From Collybiopsis luxurians FD-317 M1 (lineage: Eukaryota > Basidiomycota > Agaricomycetes > Agaricales > Omphalotaceae), in contig KN834808.1 of the NCBI GenBank assembly GCA_000827265.1, positions 25,561 to 81,787 on the forward strand: 56,227 bases of DNA, written 5' to 3'. Shown here piece after piece: positions 25,038 through 36,889 of the stretch. Position 1 is the stretch's first letter. The number at the start of each line of letters is the position of its first letter. The position numbers were made by a program, and so were the translations under genes. The notes beneath the pieces were generated by a model that saw only the letters and a list, made by a program, of their open reading frames with translations, did no database searches and had not been told where the DNA came from.

Positions 25038-26762
25038 CTCAAACATGTAGGTCTGTCGTAGGGTCCGCGTATACATGTAAGTTATTTTTAGTCTAACATT
25101 TGCACCGACGTGTTGCTCGATACATCTACCATCTAATTTGAAAAGATTCTGATTGCGGCCTTTAACGCGACACGAAGTGGCATGCGACTGACAGGTCGCA
25201 GAAAGGGGCAGTGGCGGGCAAACTCGTCTCAGGACGATGAAAAATGACACTGAGCGTTGGAAACCTTCCCGTCCACTGAATCGCTGAAACCTGCGTGTCA
25301 CGGAAGCTCCGGAATGTAAGTAAACGCTCAGAGCTGCCATCGAAGAGACTCTAGATTGGTGTCCAGTCGACATTGCCTCCCTGATGCTGGACAATTGTAC
25401 GCCTCAAAGACAGGGCACGAGTACGAAGCAATGTAATGCGCGACCCACGTCGTCGTGGAGGAATCATCATCTATTAGCGATACACTCGAAGCTTGCATGA
25501 CTGGATGGGTTATCATATATAGTATACGTGGTTTGTCCCAGGGGTAAAGGGAAAAAAAGTTTTCGCTCGAATGTGAAGGGCCCTACTAGATCATACTTGT
25601 AGTGTACGAACTCGACTATTTCTGGTCAGGAGAAGGTGAACCTTCCAGCATACGTTGAACTCGAGTTAAATAGCAGCGGTCCGACCAGGCATAGTTGGCG
25701 GTGTTACGGGGATCCAGAATCCGTTCATCATGCCCAAGGCTACGACTGGAGCTTGGAGCCTGCGAAGCCGAGTTGCTGAGAGTCCTGTGGAAAGGTTAGC
25801 TCAAAAGAGGCAAAAATGCGACAAACAGATTAGACGCACGGAGGAAGAACAGCGACTCGTGAATGACTACATCCCAGCATTCGCTGAGTCCAAGTTCATG
25901 AGAGTAGCGTCCGGCCGCTTCCCTTCTCTTCCAAGTCCTGCAGCCCGTTCAGATTCTTCAATGGTATAAGCCGGTTCTTTCAGCTGCTTGCACCGTCTCT
26001 TGTGGACTTTGCTGCGCCAATGTGACCGAAGGGCTGCATCCGTTTCATAATATCTGGGAAATTCAAGAGACTGAGATCAAGACCATCGAGAAGTAAACAA
26101 GTGCTTACTTGGCGCATTCGACGCAATAATGCTGAGCGAGACCTGGCTTTTCGAAATCCAAAGGTTGAGCCTCAAGAACTGCCCGATTCTAGATCGATAA
26201 AGCTATCAGAAAGGGTAAGTTATATATAAAGAATCATTAACAAACTTTTGGGTCAAGGTCAATGAGCTGAATTTGATCCAAATCCTTTGCACGAGCCTAA
26301 AAAAAATTGGGTGGTTGTAAGAGGACTATTAAGCCGGTCCGATAGATTAAAATTTACCCTAGTTCTTGTTGCTCTATGGACATCTCTGCGTGCATTATGG
26401 ACTCTAGATCGACGAAGACGGCCCATCGTAAGGCAACAGGTCGGTGGTCGTAGTGGTGGGAAAAGAAAAAATTTTCTAGTCAGGTGACTGATAAGGCTTG
26501 CTTTGACACTTGCCCGTTTTGCACTGTGGTCGAGGAAAACATCCTCCTAGAGCATGATACGGAAAGGTACATTGAAAATTACTGAGATTTTCAGACTAAT
26601 AGCGGTGAAGAGATTCGAAAGCTGGGTACTAATGACGTGTATGCCAGAAAAATCATGTGGTGGCAGTTTTGTAGATTCGAAGCCGGGTAGGTAGATTCGC
26701 GCAAGGTTCTCATATTTGAACTGACTCATGTACAAGGCATTGACAGATATTATCGATAAATA
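25038..26762. other. 1.7 kb region, weak hypothetical ORF only
   Basis: The best candidate is 25730-25969 (+), 79 codons, basic and Glu-rich (CDKQIRRTEEEQRLVNDYIP). It could be the first exon of a small gene continuing in another frame, since a W-Y-K-P-V-L-S-A-A-C segment reads on just past its stop. I cannot support a full model. Otherwise only short ORFs. Confidence 0.25.
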
Positions 26763-28007
26763 TTACGACAACGGCTCTTGGGGATGTGCAACAAGTTTCA
26801 CTCCGCTCACTTCGTTTCTCTTCATCCTCTCTAGACCTTCAATAATTCCCTCGAGTCCGTTCGGCAGATCTTCCACACGATTAGGCTGCAAGAATCTAAT
26901 CAGCTTTACCTAACACCCAATTAAGTGACCATACCAGGACAATATCTTGCTCGAGTAATCGGGGAAGTTTTTCGTACAGGACTTTTCCAAACTCCCGCGT
27001 ATGAGGTAAATGCACTGTCCCAAACATAGCTAAAACCATCTTCCCATCTTCCCTATTTTCCTTGACGTGCTCTGAGGTTGAATTTACTGTAACCAATTGC
27101 CCTCCTTCGACTAAACACTCCAAACCTGTCGCTTGCACTTCTGCAGTCCCCACCGCATCGAAGACAAGCTTGAGTTGCAAATCGCTTGGTGCAAACAGCC
27201 TCTCTATCACAGAAGGAAGATCGGCGAGAGTATCTGACCTGCGATCAATGACATGTGTTGCTCCGAGAGCTTTGAGATACTCAGAATGATTTGACGAGGC
27301 GTAGGTAATGATGGGGTTGAATTCCTGGTATTTGAGAAGCTGAATTGCGTACTGCCCAACAGAGGTACTTCCTCCGATGACTAAGACCGCGTGTCCAGTC
27401 TGTTTGATATCGGAGTCAATCGCTGGATTCAGAGCGATTCCGATGGGCCTCGGTGCGAATAGACCAAAAACAGCAGCGGTCAGAGCGACGGGGATTGCAG
27501 CTGCCTGTGAATAGGTGTATTTTAATGGAATCTGTTGATGAACGAATGATCAGTAGTCCAGATCCGACTGTTGGATCCCCCTTCCTCCCCGATAACTTTG
27601 GGTACATACTCTAGCGACTAAATCTGCGGGAATTGTCGTGTATTGCTGAAATCCACCCCTGTCCGGAGGGTTAAAGAATCCCTGGAAGAATCTGTTGATA
27701 GCTGTGTCAGACTCGGAGAAGACGGCGATACACCTCGAAAGATAACTTCTTACATTCGATCGCCTTTTTCCCATCCCTTAACACCCTCACCAACTTGCTC
27801 AATATCTCCTGCAATATCCGTGCCCAATACCGCAGGGTAGCTGCTCACAATAAACCCCGAAGATTGAATCTTCCAATCAACAGGATTCAGCGCGACAGCT
27901 TCTACTTTTACGACAAGTTCCCCTGGTGCCGCTTGGGGTATCAATCTTTTAGATATGACGAAAGGCTGCTGTTTGCCTTCCAAGATGAGCGCATGTTGAG
28001 TTGACAT
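26763..28007 (-). CDS. MDR-family GroES-like oxidoreductase, intact copy, 351 aa
   Basis: Four exons: 28007-27754, 27691-27610, 27531-26935 and 26885-26763, all in phase. The N-terminal GroES-like domain has GELVVKVEAVALNPVDWKIQ and YPAVLGTDIAGDIEQVGEGV. The cofactor fold has the glycine motif VIGGSTSVGQYAIQLL, followed by ATHVIDRRS and KLVFDAVGTAEV. The C-terminus PNRVEDLPNGLEGIIEGLER is in the last exon, so length fits the ~350-residue family. These enzymes are NAD(P)H-dependent medium-chain reductases (quinone or enoyl reductase type), often in secondary metabolism; substrate unknown. No structural-zinc cysteine cluster is visible. A paralogue lies at 38096-36890. The orphan NLR promoter at 28378 lies directly upstream, divergent. 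Confidence 0.85.
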
Positions 28008-28377
28008 TGTTGAAAGAGCGAGAGCTGGAAGCAGATGGGAAGGTCCCGGGTTGGCGGACGCTTGATTTCCCGGTTTTCGGGTGAAGTTGCGATCAGAAAA
28101 TGGGCCGGTGGTACATGTGAAAGATACTTGGGAGACTCAGCGTGTGGAGCAAATTAGTATCGTGTGAAACGAGGCATGCTTCAACAAAAGCTATTAGTCC
28201 ACATATATTGACATTAGGATTCCAAACGGCCAGTGTAGGTATGGTTTAGTCAAGACGATCGTGGAGACTCATCATGAGAGATAAAAAAGAGACTCCGATA
28301 TTAGATCAGTAAGCCTACTGAAATTAATGCTGTAGCTGTATATAAATTCGAACCAATTGGTGCATAAGTTGACTATC

Positions 28378-28532
28378 TATATAGGGAAGTATCGACTACC
28401 CCTTTGCAGAGTACACCCATCATGACTGATCTACTCCGCAGGCGGTATGTCAATAGGGTACATTTCAAGCTATCAATTCAGCTAATGGTTCATTACTCCT
28501 CAGAGAATCGAGATGTCAGTTGCCGATGGAAA
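28378..28532 (+). pseudogene. Orphan NLR 5' end (TATA box, exon 1, exon 2)
   Basis: Matches the upstream region of NLR-2 and NLR-3: TATATA at 28378, leader GCAGAGTACACCCATC, then ATG at 28422 with a 23 nt exon 1 (MTDLLRRR, 28422-28444) and a GTATGT donor. An exon 2 (28504-28532) follows behind CTCCTCAG. Exon 2 is 29 nt instead of 30 and so out of frame. No exon 3 or NACHT sequence follows before the 7TM gene. I take it as the stump of a deleted NLR copy whose promoter survived. Confidence 0.7.
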
Positions 28533-28570
28533 GTGAGAAACAGTATTTCTAACTCAGCCGTAATGTGTTT

Positions 28571-29116
28571 CAAATTGAGAGGCCGCCAAAAGCCGGCCAA
28601 GCCAAAATTAGGTCTTGATCGCTACACTTGATTAGAACAAAGGATGCGTTCATAGTCATACTACATCATAGGAACCTTGAAATGAGATGTCCAGGCCGGT
28701 CAAACGAGGGAGAACCATTGTGCTTTTTGCGTACAATACTTACATGGTAGTTTCAGTCAATAGCTGTCTGAACAGACAAGGAGGGTATTGTTTGCGGTGA
28801 CTATTCACTGAAGGAGGAGTGTTTGGTTCTTCCTTTTTCTATTCAGCTCTTTCTTTGATTACTTCTTAGAAGTGAACATCGGCTTTACAGTAGCCTTCAC
28901 ATTTATAGTTGAGTTTTGATATACCCTACTGACTCATGGAATTAGATATGAGCAGATGCATGCATGAGCAGTTTAACTGTATTAACTCTGCCTTATTTAC
29001 GGGTTCATATAGCCACGATATATGCTTACTAATGATAGATAGATGCCATAGCCAGGCATCAAGTCTATTGCCCCAGGCAATAAGATGGACATAGTTTAAT
29101 CGCTCGACGAAAGACT
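28571..29116. other. Intergenic
   Basis: A/T-rich sequence between the orphan NLR 5' end and the 3' end of the minus-strand 7TM gene; only short ORFs. Confidence 0.35.
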
Positions 29117-30647
29117 TCAACTGCTACCCAGGGTAGCATTATCCTCCCTCGAGGGAAGGGAAGAATCTGGATGTTGTCGGTGATCATGATATTGCACATA
29201 TTTGAGTCGGAAAGGTTGTATCGCCTGGTCATAAACTTTCTTTTCTCCTTCCTTCCTCATATCATGTTCAGCAATGTCCAAGTCGGGCGTATCGGCTCCC
29301 GGATCATTCACTCCAAGACCGATGCGAATCACAATTAGCATAGATGCTATGGCCTGTCAAACCATTGAAAGGATCAGAATTTGGGATTCGTCAATGGTAG
29401 TAGTGCCCTCACAACGGTTTGAGTCCAAATGCAAGGGTTTAGAATGATATACGCATAAACAAGGAAACTAAGGTTGACTTTTGGTTGGTTTCCGTAAGCC
29501 ACAGCGGGAATTGCCAACAAGAGCATCATTGGGACAATGAGGGCAGATTCCAAACTGAAGATCCCATTTAGGGGAGGTGAATGATTATCAATCATGTGTG
29601 TACTTACATGATCCCGGCAAGATTTTGCTGACCTGGTTGGTCACCTCCAGGAAGAATTTGGTCGACTCTTTTATTCATCCACCACAGTCTCCCAGCTGCA
29701 GAAGAGAAAATACTGAATGAAAATCCTGGTTCAAATGCGGGATGCGGAAAGTTACTTGCCAATCATTCCAGTCAAGATGATATTTTCAACCAATTCAATT
29801 CCCACGAGGATCTCATCTGTCCATACTATGGCGATGCTTGCTGGCCGTGATATCATAAAACCCATCCAAGCCGCTATAAAGTTCAAGATTTGTCACTGAC
29901 ATATCAGTTATAAAAGCCCTCACCGATAACACCTAACAGGCCTAGAACAGGAAGAACGATGACCCATTTTCTTGAGTTCCATAGGCGATAACATCGATGT
30001 GTCTACTCCATTGAGCTCTACTGAGATTTTTTTGAAACAATTTCCTACTTACCAGTATAATATCCCCGAGCACCCTATTAGATGAGTAACTTGAGTCAGA
30101 TATCCTCTGATCTCGACCAACTTGTGGATCCGTACCCGGCAGCAACACAAATATAATCTAACGCCATTGCAATATTCTCGATTTTAGCTTGCCTAAAATT
30201 GAAACTGGCCAGTGGTAGGTCAGGTTGCCCCGAGGAAGCTGCAGCTACCCTGAAAAATATATCCAGTACGACGGAAGTGGTAGAGAGTCCAAAAAAGAGG
30301 AGGATAGCGACGATGTAGAGCCTTCCAGGTTTGTATTTTCTTTTAAAAATATGTATACTGATACCAAAGAGGGTTATAAAAACACCTAGGTGAAATATGC
30401 TCTAGGTGAGTCTCGAGTTCAGGGAAGAATGGAGAGGGCTACCATATAATAACAAGTCAAGCTGCAGGAAAAATGAGGACAAGCAGATCGTCAGTTTAGT
30501 AGGAATAACGCCGACTGCCAGAACTGAAATGCTCACTGCCACTGGAACCACAATGGTCACAACAAGAGCGAGTTGAAAGTCATCTGCAAGTATACAGATG
30601 GCATCCGCCGGGCACGCCAACACTTGGGTAAAGAGCAACCTGGACAT
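29117..30647 (-). CDS. Seven-helix integral membrane protein (Agaricomycete-specific type), 378 aa
   Basis: Eight exons with consistent phases: 30647-30443, 30385-30136, 30074-30053, 30002-29924, 29873-29760, 29695-29608, 29554-29413 and 29353-29117. Characteristic segments in order: LLLYGVFITLFGISIHIFKR, DYICVAAG, HRCYRLWNSRKWVIVLPVL, GMIAGRLWWMNKRV, LESALIVPMMLLLAIPAV and LIVIRIGLGVND before a polar tail. This matches an abundant unnamed 7TM family of mushroom-forming fungi; function unknown. The intron 29759-29696 starts with GC (GATTG/gcaagt), a probable GC-AG intron required by the phase. The N-terminal ~40 residues before IPTKLTICLSSFFLQ are less certain, and the true start may lie further in. 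Confidence 0.72.
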
Positions 30648-31970
30648 GGGTCAGAGTAAACTACGGATCTAGTTGAGGCCTTTAATTGGTCTCAAGGGGG
30701 TATATATATCCCATGTCTCTGTAAAGCTGCTGGCCATCTATCTATCTGAATCAAAATCAAGATTTCACTCACACAGTGAGCCAGGATGAATCAGTTGGTT
30801 GCCATCAGCAAGAAGGCTGTGGATATGACTGCTGTCATACCATAGGATAATTCTATTTGGCAACCTAGTTGCCGACAGAATCGCGCAATATTTGGGAAGT
30901 AACATTGGTCATCACACCGAGACCACCGTGGGTAACTTCAAGTCAAGAGGGGTCAAAGATTCAGATCAGGGATATGCTATATTGCCACGCAAAAAGCTGC
31001 AGTCCAGAAGTTCTGTGATGGTAATCAGCTGAGTAGTAGCCGAGGACAATGTCGTCGCTGCCATCTTCATCCAATTCATCCACTTGCTCTTCCTCACTAT
31101 CAATAGCTCATTCTTTCCCCTTATGTGAGATCGGAGTAAGTTTGAAGGTGAATGTGAGGAAAATTATTCAGTAATGGTCATGCAAACATCCCCACACTGG
31201 TGTCACTCATGAAAGCTTTCCTAGAGATAGGCATGAATGTACATTCAAGTACATTCAACATTCATCAGTCGAATATCACACCTCAAGAGCTGGTATTTGC
31301 ATTTGAATGAACCTGGCCAAGTTACTTACATTTGGCATTTACTACATTCACATTCTTGAATGTCAAATGTATTAACTTAGAATACTGAATATTTGACATT
31401 AAACTAAATGAAAGTAGAGTATTAAAAAAAGAGGTATGTATTAAGTAGCAATGAAATGCATTATATTGTAGTAAAGAGGTAATCTTATCTTGAAGAGAGT
31501 AAAGAAAATTATCAATCAGTACAAACTTCATCACAAAGTTCACCCATGTACTTGGGTGCATGGAAAGTGATGGGCTGGTGGCCATGTGTGTGCAAACACA
31601 TTCAAAGTTTTGTTGAAATTGGTACTGTACATACTTCTATACTATAATGACTCATATACAACATGATTCTCCAAAGAAAAACTGACTTATTGGTGCCATA
31701 CAGGCTGGAAAGACCATCCCCACTGCTGCTACACTTACTCAAATTCCATTGGGTATAGGTTGAAAAATTTGGGCCAAATTCAAGCACACTGGTAGCACAT
31801 CCAACCATTCCCAGAGCCTTGGTCACCTGAAGAAGGTTGACAAAAGGTTGGGTCACAAGATTGTTGGTGATGCATGAAAAAATTGTCATAAACCCTTTTG
31901 AGAAATTGGAACTCTGTTGAACCAAAACCTGGTGCCACCACAGTTTAAGAGCATCTGGCAGGTGAAGGAT
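30648..31970. other. A/T-rich, probably transposon-derived sequence
   Basis: Low-GC DNA with clustered ATTCAAG/TTGAATG words around 31190-31420 that look like subterminal repeats of a non-autonomous element. Minus ORFs at 31322-31585 and 31602-31925 have no recognisable domain. No clear boundaries. Confidence 0.35.
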
Positions 31971-31977
31971 ACTACTG

Positions 31978-32200
31978 CATCAGGAAAATTCCCTTAAGTC
32001 CAGGTTGCCCAGAGATACCCCCCAAATCCTGGATAGCCTCAGGATCCTTCAGAATTCCTGGGGTGCCTGAGAACCCTGAGGGTGCCCTGGGGATGGTTTC
32101 AAGTGACCTCAGGGCTCCCAGGGAGCCCAGGGACTCTGAGACTGTCCAGGATTTGGGGGTATCTCTGGGCAACCTGGACTTAGGGGATTTTTTCCTGATG
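31978..32200. mobile_element. 223 bp palindromic MITE
   Basis: The ends are near-perfect inverted repeats of about 55 bp: CATCAGGAAAATTCCCTTAA at 31978-31997 mirrors the end at 32200. TCCAGGTTGCCCAGAGATAC at 31998-32017 mirrors GTATCTCTGGGCAACCTGGA at 32159-32178. A transcript would fold into a long hairpin. No ORF of its own. I cannot define a target duplication with confidence, so the superfamily is unknown. Confidence 0.7.
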
Positions 32201-32204
32201 TGAC

Positions 32205-33770
32205 AGATTGCAAGACATGCTCCATACTTGAAGAAGGAGCAGAAGGATAAGAGAAGGGACTGGGCAGACTTTGTAAAGGGAGTTGACTGGTCCAGCATGA
32301 TTTGGTCAGGCAAGTGCTATGTGTACTTGGGTGGCAACAGTTGCTGTGTGTTTGTCATGCATTGTGAACAGTGTTGCTGCAGTTCAGTTCAGTCCATGAA
32401 CCTGCTCTTTTTGCTGAACTGAAAATCTGAACCTCAGGCCTGGTTCAAGAATTTTCATACCTCGAACCTCAAGTTCAATGTCCAGGTTTGGACCCAGTTC
32501 ACCAGGTTTGAACCTCCAACTAAGCAATATATTTTTTTCTTGACCTTTCTCCCCCCTAAATTAGATCTTTATGCAGATTTTTGTGTTGGTCAAGAATTAA
32601 TATAGTATGGGTGTTGAAATGATATCAGTGCTTACCACTATCATGCTAGATTACTTGATCAATATTAGTTATATTTAGTACTTACACTGATCAAGATCAA
32701 CATGTGTATATCATTTCACTTACATCCATACTCAATTGTTCATTAATCATTATCTCATAGCTACATTTATGCTATTCATTAGTATTATTAATGTATGTCA
32801 TATAGTGTACTGCTTACTTGCTGTACTATGATCTAGGGTTCACTATGCTCCGATATCTTTACATGTACATGTTTTAGAGTACAATGTATGTTGTTATAGG
32901 GTTTAGTAGCTTTAGTATAAATACTGCAGCGCTACTTGTATTACAGACAATTCACATAGTTTCTTAACTACTTGAATACTTGCTTCGTCTCACAGCTCTA
33001 GCTACAAACTCTCATCTTTCTACCTTCGTCTACACTCAGTAAGTGAGTTATAACCGCTCATAATCTGATCACTGTTTCATCAATGGGGTCAACACTCACT
33101 ACAGAACCCCACAAAATACCAGATTTAGGATGGTGATATAATCATCACATGACATGATGATTATGATCTGTACTGAATTTGGTCAATTACTGAGATAAAA
33201 TGAAATTTCATTTCAAATTTGATTTTTTGCTATATAGGAAGCTGAAAGACTTCAGGATTTGTGTAATTACTGCCTTTCAATTATGAGTGCATGGAATGGA
33301 ATGCCGAGTTTCTGCTGCGATGATTTTGTGCCTGATCCAAGACAGGCAATTTTTAAATTGATCTAAATTTTGCAATTTATATTATTTTGGTTAGCATACT
33401 TTACATTAATGGTCCGGGAAAGCTATGTACATGCTGAAAAGAGCACGAGTACTGCCACGCATTAGCGTTGGCCCACTAACGCATCAAGTTATACCTCAGA
33501 GATTGGGGGTTCAGAAGGTTCAGGTCCAGTTTATTCAGAGACCTGCTCAACCTTGAACCATGCCTGGAGGTTTGGTCCAGGGATTTCCCCGAACCAGACT
33601 GAGGTCCAGTTCAGGTTTCAGACTGGGTTCACCAGGTTCATGGATGGACTGCAGCAACACTGATTGTGAAGATGAGGAATACAACGAGGATTGCCTTGTT
33701 CCCACTTTCAAGCAGTCTACCATCTGTGTGATGGTCTGGGCATGCATTATGAAGGGGAAAAAAGGGCCTC
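32205..33770 (+). pseudogene. Tc1/mariner-type transposase relic, split by an insertion
   Basis: Two fragments of one DDE transposase. 32213-32368 reads HAPYLKKEQKDKRRDWADFV and WSSMIWSGKCYVYLGG. 33671-33770 reads DEEYNEDCLVPTFKQSTICV then MVWACIMKGKKGPL. They join in one frame once the 1294 bp element and one 8 bp duplicate are removed. The WSDE catalytic signature of the family is WSGK here, so it is inactive. N-terminal HTH and C-terminal parts are missing. Confidence 0.72.
32369..33662. mobile_element. Non-autonomous hAT-like transposon, 1294 bp
   Basis: Begins CAGTGTTGCTGCAGT and ends with the reverse complement. It is flanked by perfect 8 bp direct repeats ATTGTGAA at 32361-32368 and 33663-33670. 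CAG-starting inverted ends with an 8 bp target duplication are the hallmark of hAT elements. Many GGTTCA/TGAACC words sit just inside both ends, as in hAT subterminal repeats. No transposase ORF remains. It sits inside the Tc1/mariner relic. Confidence 0.85.
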
Positions 33771-34600
33771 TCTATACTCTTTGTTCCACCATGCTCAATG
33801 CTGATTTCTACCTGATGTTGACAATAGTTCCCATACAAATCTTGTTGAATCACAGACAAGTTTCGGGGATGATATTCGAGTGCAGCTGGACCCTTTCGTT
33901 GCAGCTCTTCAACCGACTGCAACTTGCCCTCTCGCCCTTTGCTCCTTTGTACCAAGTTCTGCCCATCGATTCCGTTCACTAGGCCGCCTGACGTCACAAC
34001 CTTCTTTTCCTCATCTCCGTTCTCCTTTTGACATTGACCTCCCCTGATCTCGGCGCTGCTGCCGCCAATCTTACCGATGATGACATCCCTGATGCACCTG
34101 CAATTCATCCCTCTTTCTCGAAGCTCTTTCTTTTGCGAATATGGTATCCGGAAATGGAAGGCTGTAATAATATCAGTTGGGCGAGGGCACTGTGGGATGC
34201 GGTCGCGCACCGCTCTTGGTTCTTCCGGTAGAGTCATGGGAGGGTTTGGGGGCTTCTGATTCGTACGTTCGGCTTGCCTCATACTCGAATCTGGCTTACT
34301 GATGTGATGACTTTCTCCTGTTCTTTTTTTTTTCGTGTTGTGCTGATGCGAGTGAAGGCAGTTACCCACACTGGGGCTTTCAATTCTGTGCCATTTTCTG
34401 CGCCATCCAGACGTGAATAAGTCATCGTTCGACGTCTTCGTTTCATTCGTTTCGTTTCTTTTATTAATTACCTTTTTTTGCTCGGATATCATTACGGTTC
34501 TGATTACGGTTATCGTTTGACTATTCGAGCTCTGTTCGAGCTTCCAGTTCAGATATACTACTGTGTATATAGTAGCAGCAGTAATAGCACCTGATAGTCC
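33771..34600. repeat. Dispersed repeat, copy 1
   Basis: Similar over most of its length to 49350-50015: shared blocks include the GATGTTGACAATGGTTCC-like start, GCGGTCGCGCACCGCTCTTG, CTACCCACACTGGGGCTTTC-like and TTCGAGCTCTGTTCGAGCTT-like segments. It follows the Tc1 relic directly. The 321-codon minus-strand ORF here crosses the relic and is broken in the other copy, so I do not call it a gene. Confidence 0.6.
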
Positions 34601-36401
34601 CATATAATCAGATCAATACATAAGATTGATTGGATATGTATTCGTAGCAATACTGATTATATTGCAGCATTGGCTAAACGTGTTAATTCCTCAGTAAATA
34701 ATCTACAACTTTGAGTGAAGCTGGAACTGGGGAACGATACTCCCTTAAGAGCTCTAATTTAACTTCCAAACAAATGTGAGGCCTCCTATAAGGGTTTTGC
34801 TCCCTATTTCCACTAGTCTCCCCTCGAGAATGCAAGCAGCATGCGCATTTTCAGCAGGGTGGCTGGGCATCGATCCCCCCTTTACGATCAGAATGCACCA
34901 GATGTCTATGACGCCGCTCTGCTGTTTGTTCGGTGTTAGTTTGATTGTTTACCTTTGTATTTTTGGCTGTCTCAGCAAGGTCCGCGTCGACGGCGTAGAC
35001 ATCTGGGAACGAGATTAAGGCTATCCATAATTTGTTACTCTTCCTTCTGTTCATCTAGATGATTTAATGACTCGAATTAAGCCATCCGGCCAACGACACG
35101 GTATCGATGACTCAACAACAACAGTAACGAAAAGTCTACAGAGCTCCAATTTGAGGCCCTGCCGCTGGTAATGGGCCAACGCTTCTGCGTAGTGGCTACT
35201 CGTGCTCCGGGCCTATCTGCTGACCCAAACACTGCTGCCTTGCGGCTTGGTTCAAATAAATCGGAATTTAATTATGATGGAATTAATATGCCAACTGTGC
35301 TATATTGCTCAGTTCAATTTAAGTCATTAATATTATGAAACTAATAGAAAATTTCCTGTAAAGGATTAGGCATAGGACTTTTTTTGACATACAATTGTTT
35401 CATTTCAGCGATCCTCAGGCAGAGTCATTCTAACATTCAAGAGCAATTCAGTTACTTTGATTTTGGCATGGTGCATAATTTGTCCTGTACATAGTGTGAA
35501 GATGGGCAGTTGAAATGCTTTACAAGTTTCACTTGTTCTATGAGTGTTAGTCAAGGGATCCCAAGAATAACACCATCCTTTCAGGGAGAACTATCAGCAG
35601 AACTTGGGGTAGGCCTCATGAATATGTTTTGTTTACTGAACTTTCTTCAGCAAAAGATATCTTGAGATATGGTATCATTCAAGGCCCTAACAGTGCATCA
35701 GCAAGAAATACATTAATTCATTCAGAAATATGGCACATGTATGTTTGAATCAGTTGTTCACAACTTTCAGACCTCATCTATGATGTGCTCCCTTATAAAG
35801 GAATTAAATGCGATGCATATAGGAACGATATACATGGAGTCAGATTCTTGTGATTGGTTTGCATCAACCAAGGGTTTTCAGATCACATTAATTTGTGCTC
35901 ACAGTGTCGCAACTAAACTGTGAAGCGCAAATCTTTCTCTCACGAAGCTTCTCATCCCCTTCTCCAAATGAATATCACTTTTTGACGCTGAGCTAGCTGT
36001 CACTATTCCAAATGCTCAGGAGATTGCATCCAATCGAAGATTGTTTAAGGTTCGACTCTGGGCTGTCCGATGCTTCTATTAGTTTGACTATCCAAGGTCA
36101 TTCCATGCGCTCGTAATCTCATACAGAACTAATGCTTGCCTTCACTCAAGGCCGACAATATTTTTGCCTGGAAATCTCACCGACTCTATAGTCCCTTAGG
36201 TTGGCATTAGAGCGGACTAGGACGACAACAACAACGAGGGTTAAGCCTGGCCGACTCACGTTGATTTGGTACTTCCATCTTCTCGAGTTTTCCCACAGTT
36301 CAAGGACTGTGATCTCGCTTAGGAAACCGTTACAGTACAATAAGTAGGCACCTACTTCCCCAAAAAATCGTAAAATATGAGCTCCCAAATCCCCTGACCC
36401 C
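34601..36401. other. A/T-rich region without a supported gene
   Basis: Short ORFs only (under 90 codons). A segment near 35095-35140 (GGTATCGATGACTC then AAAGTCTACA) resembles 38325-38370, a small piece of the duplicated material. Nothing else named. Confidence 0.3.
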
Positions 36402-36818
36402 GTGGTCGACCCGAACATAACACCCGGGAAAAGGACGCGTCTCAGCAACACCATCTCCCCACGAATCGTCTCCCCAACCGGATATCGCATCGGCGAGGGC
36501 ACAGTCCACGACAGATGCAGAATGCGTGAACAAGGCCGCTTCAACCCGCCCAAAACTGGAGGCTTGCGAAGGCGCAGCACCTCACACGCCTCCACCGCCA
36601 ACGGCACTAGCCCCGACGACTCTTCCAAAGAAGAGCACATGGAGGACATAGAAGGCAGCAGCGATGTATTCTCCGAACCAAGCTACCACCAGTTCCCAGA
36701 TGCCAACCAGATGATTGAAGACCTAGAGCAAGCTGGAAATGGGCTCGGAAGGAGGGAGCGATCCCATAAGTATCGGGATGGCCAGGGGCGGTTGGAAGTG
36801 AAATGTGCGACATCCTAG
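36402..36818 (+). CDS. Hypothetical polar protein or fragment, 138 aa
   Basis: Open frame of 138 codons with natural-looking polar composition: basic N-terminal half (GYRIGEGTVHDRCRMREQGR) and an acidic Ser-rich part (SPDDSSKEEHMEDIEGSSD). No known domain and no splice model. A 167-codon minus ORF overlaps it (36649-36146), so coding strand is not certain. It lies just upstream of the second oxidoreductase copy's 3' end and may be a gene fragment. Confidence 0.3.
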   Translation: MVDPNITPGKRTRLSNTISPRIVSPTGYRIGEGTVHDRCRMREQGRFNPPKTGGLRRRSTSHASTANGTSPDDSSKEEHMEDIEGSSDVFSEPSYHQFPDANQMIEDLEQAGNGLGRRERSHKYRDGQGRLEVKCATS

Positions 36819-36889
36819 AGGACATGGGATATGGAAGGTCGGGCGGGAAGAAAAAGGACCGCGGACATCCAGTCCCAGCTTGATATATA

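Noticed and set aside
33638..34603. 321-codon minus-strand ORF
   Set aside because: It crosses the antisense of the Tc1/mariner relic and the dispersed repeat, has no domain, and is broken in the second repeat copy (49350-50015).
36000..36080. tRNA B-box-like GGTTCGACTCT near 36050
   Set aside because: No A-box, acceptor stem or cloverleaf can be formed around it.
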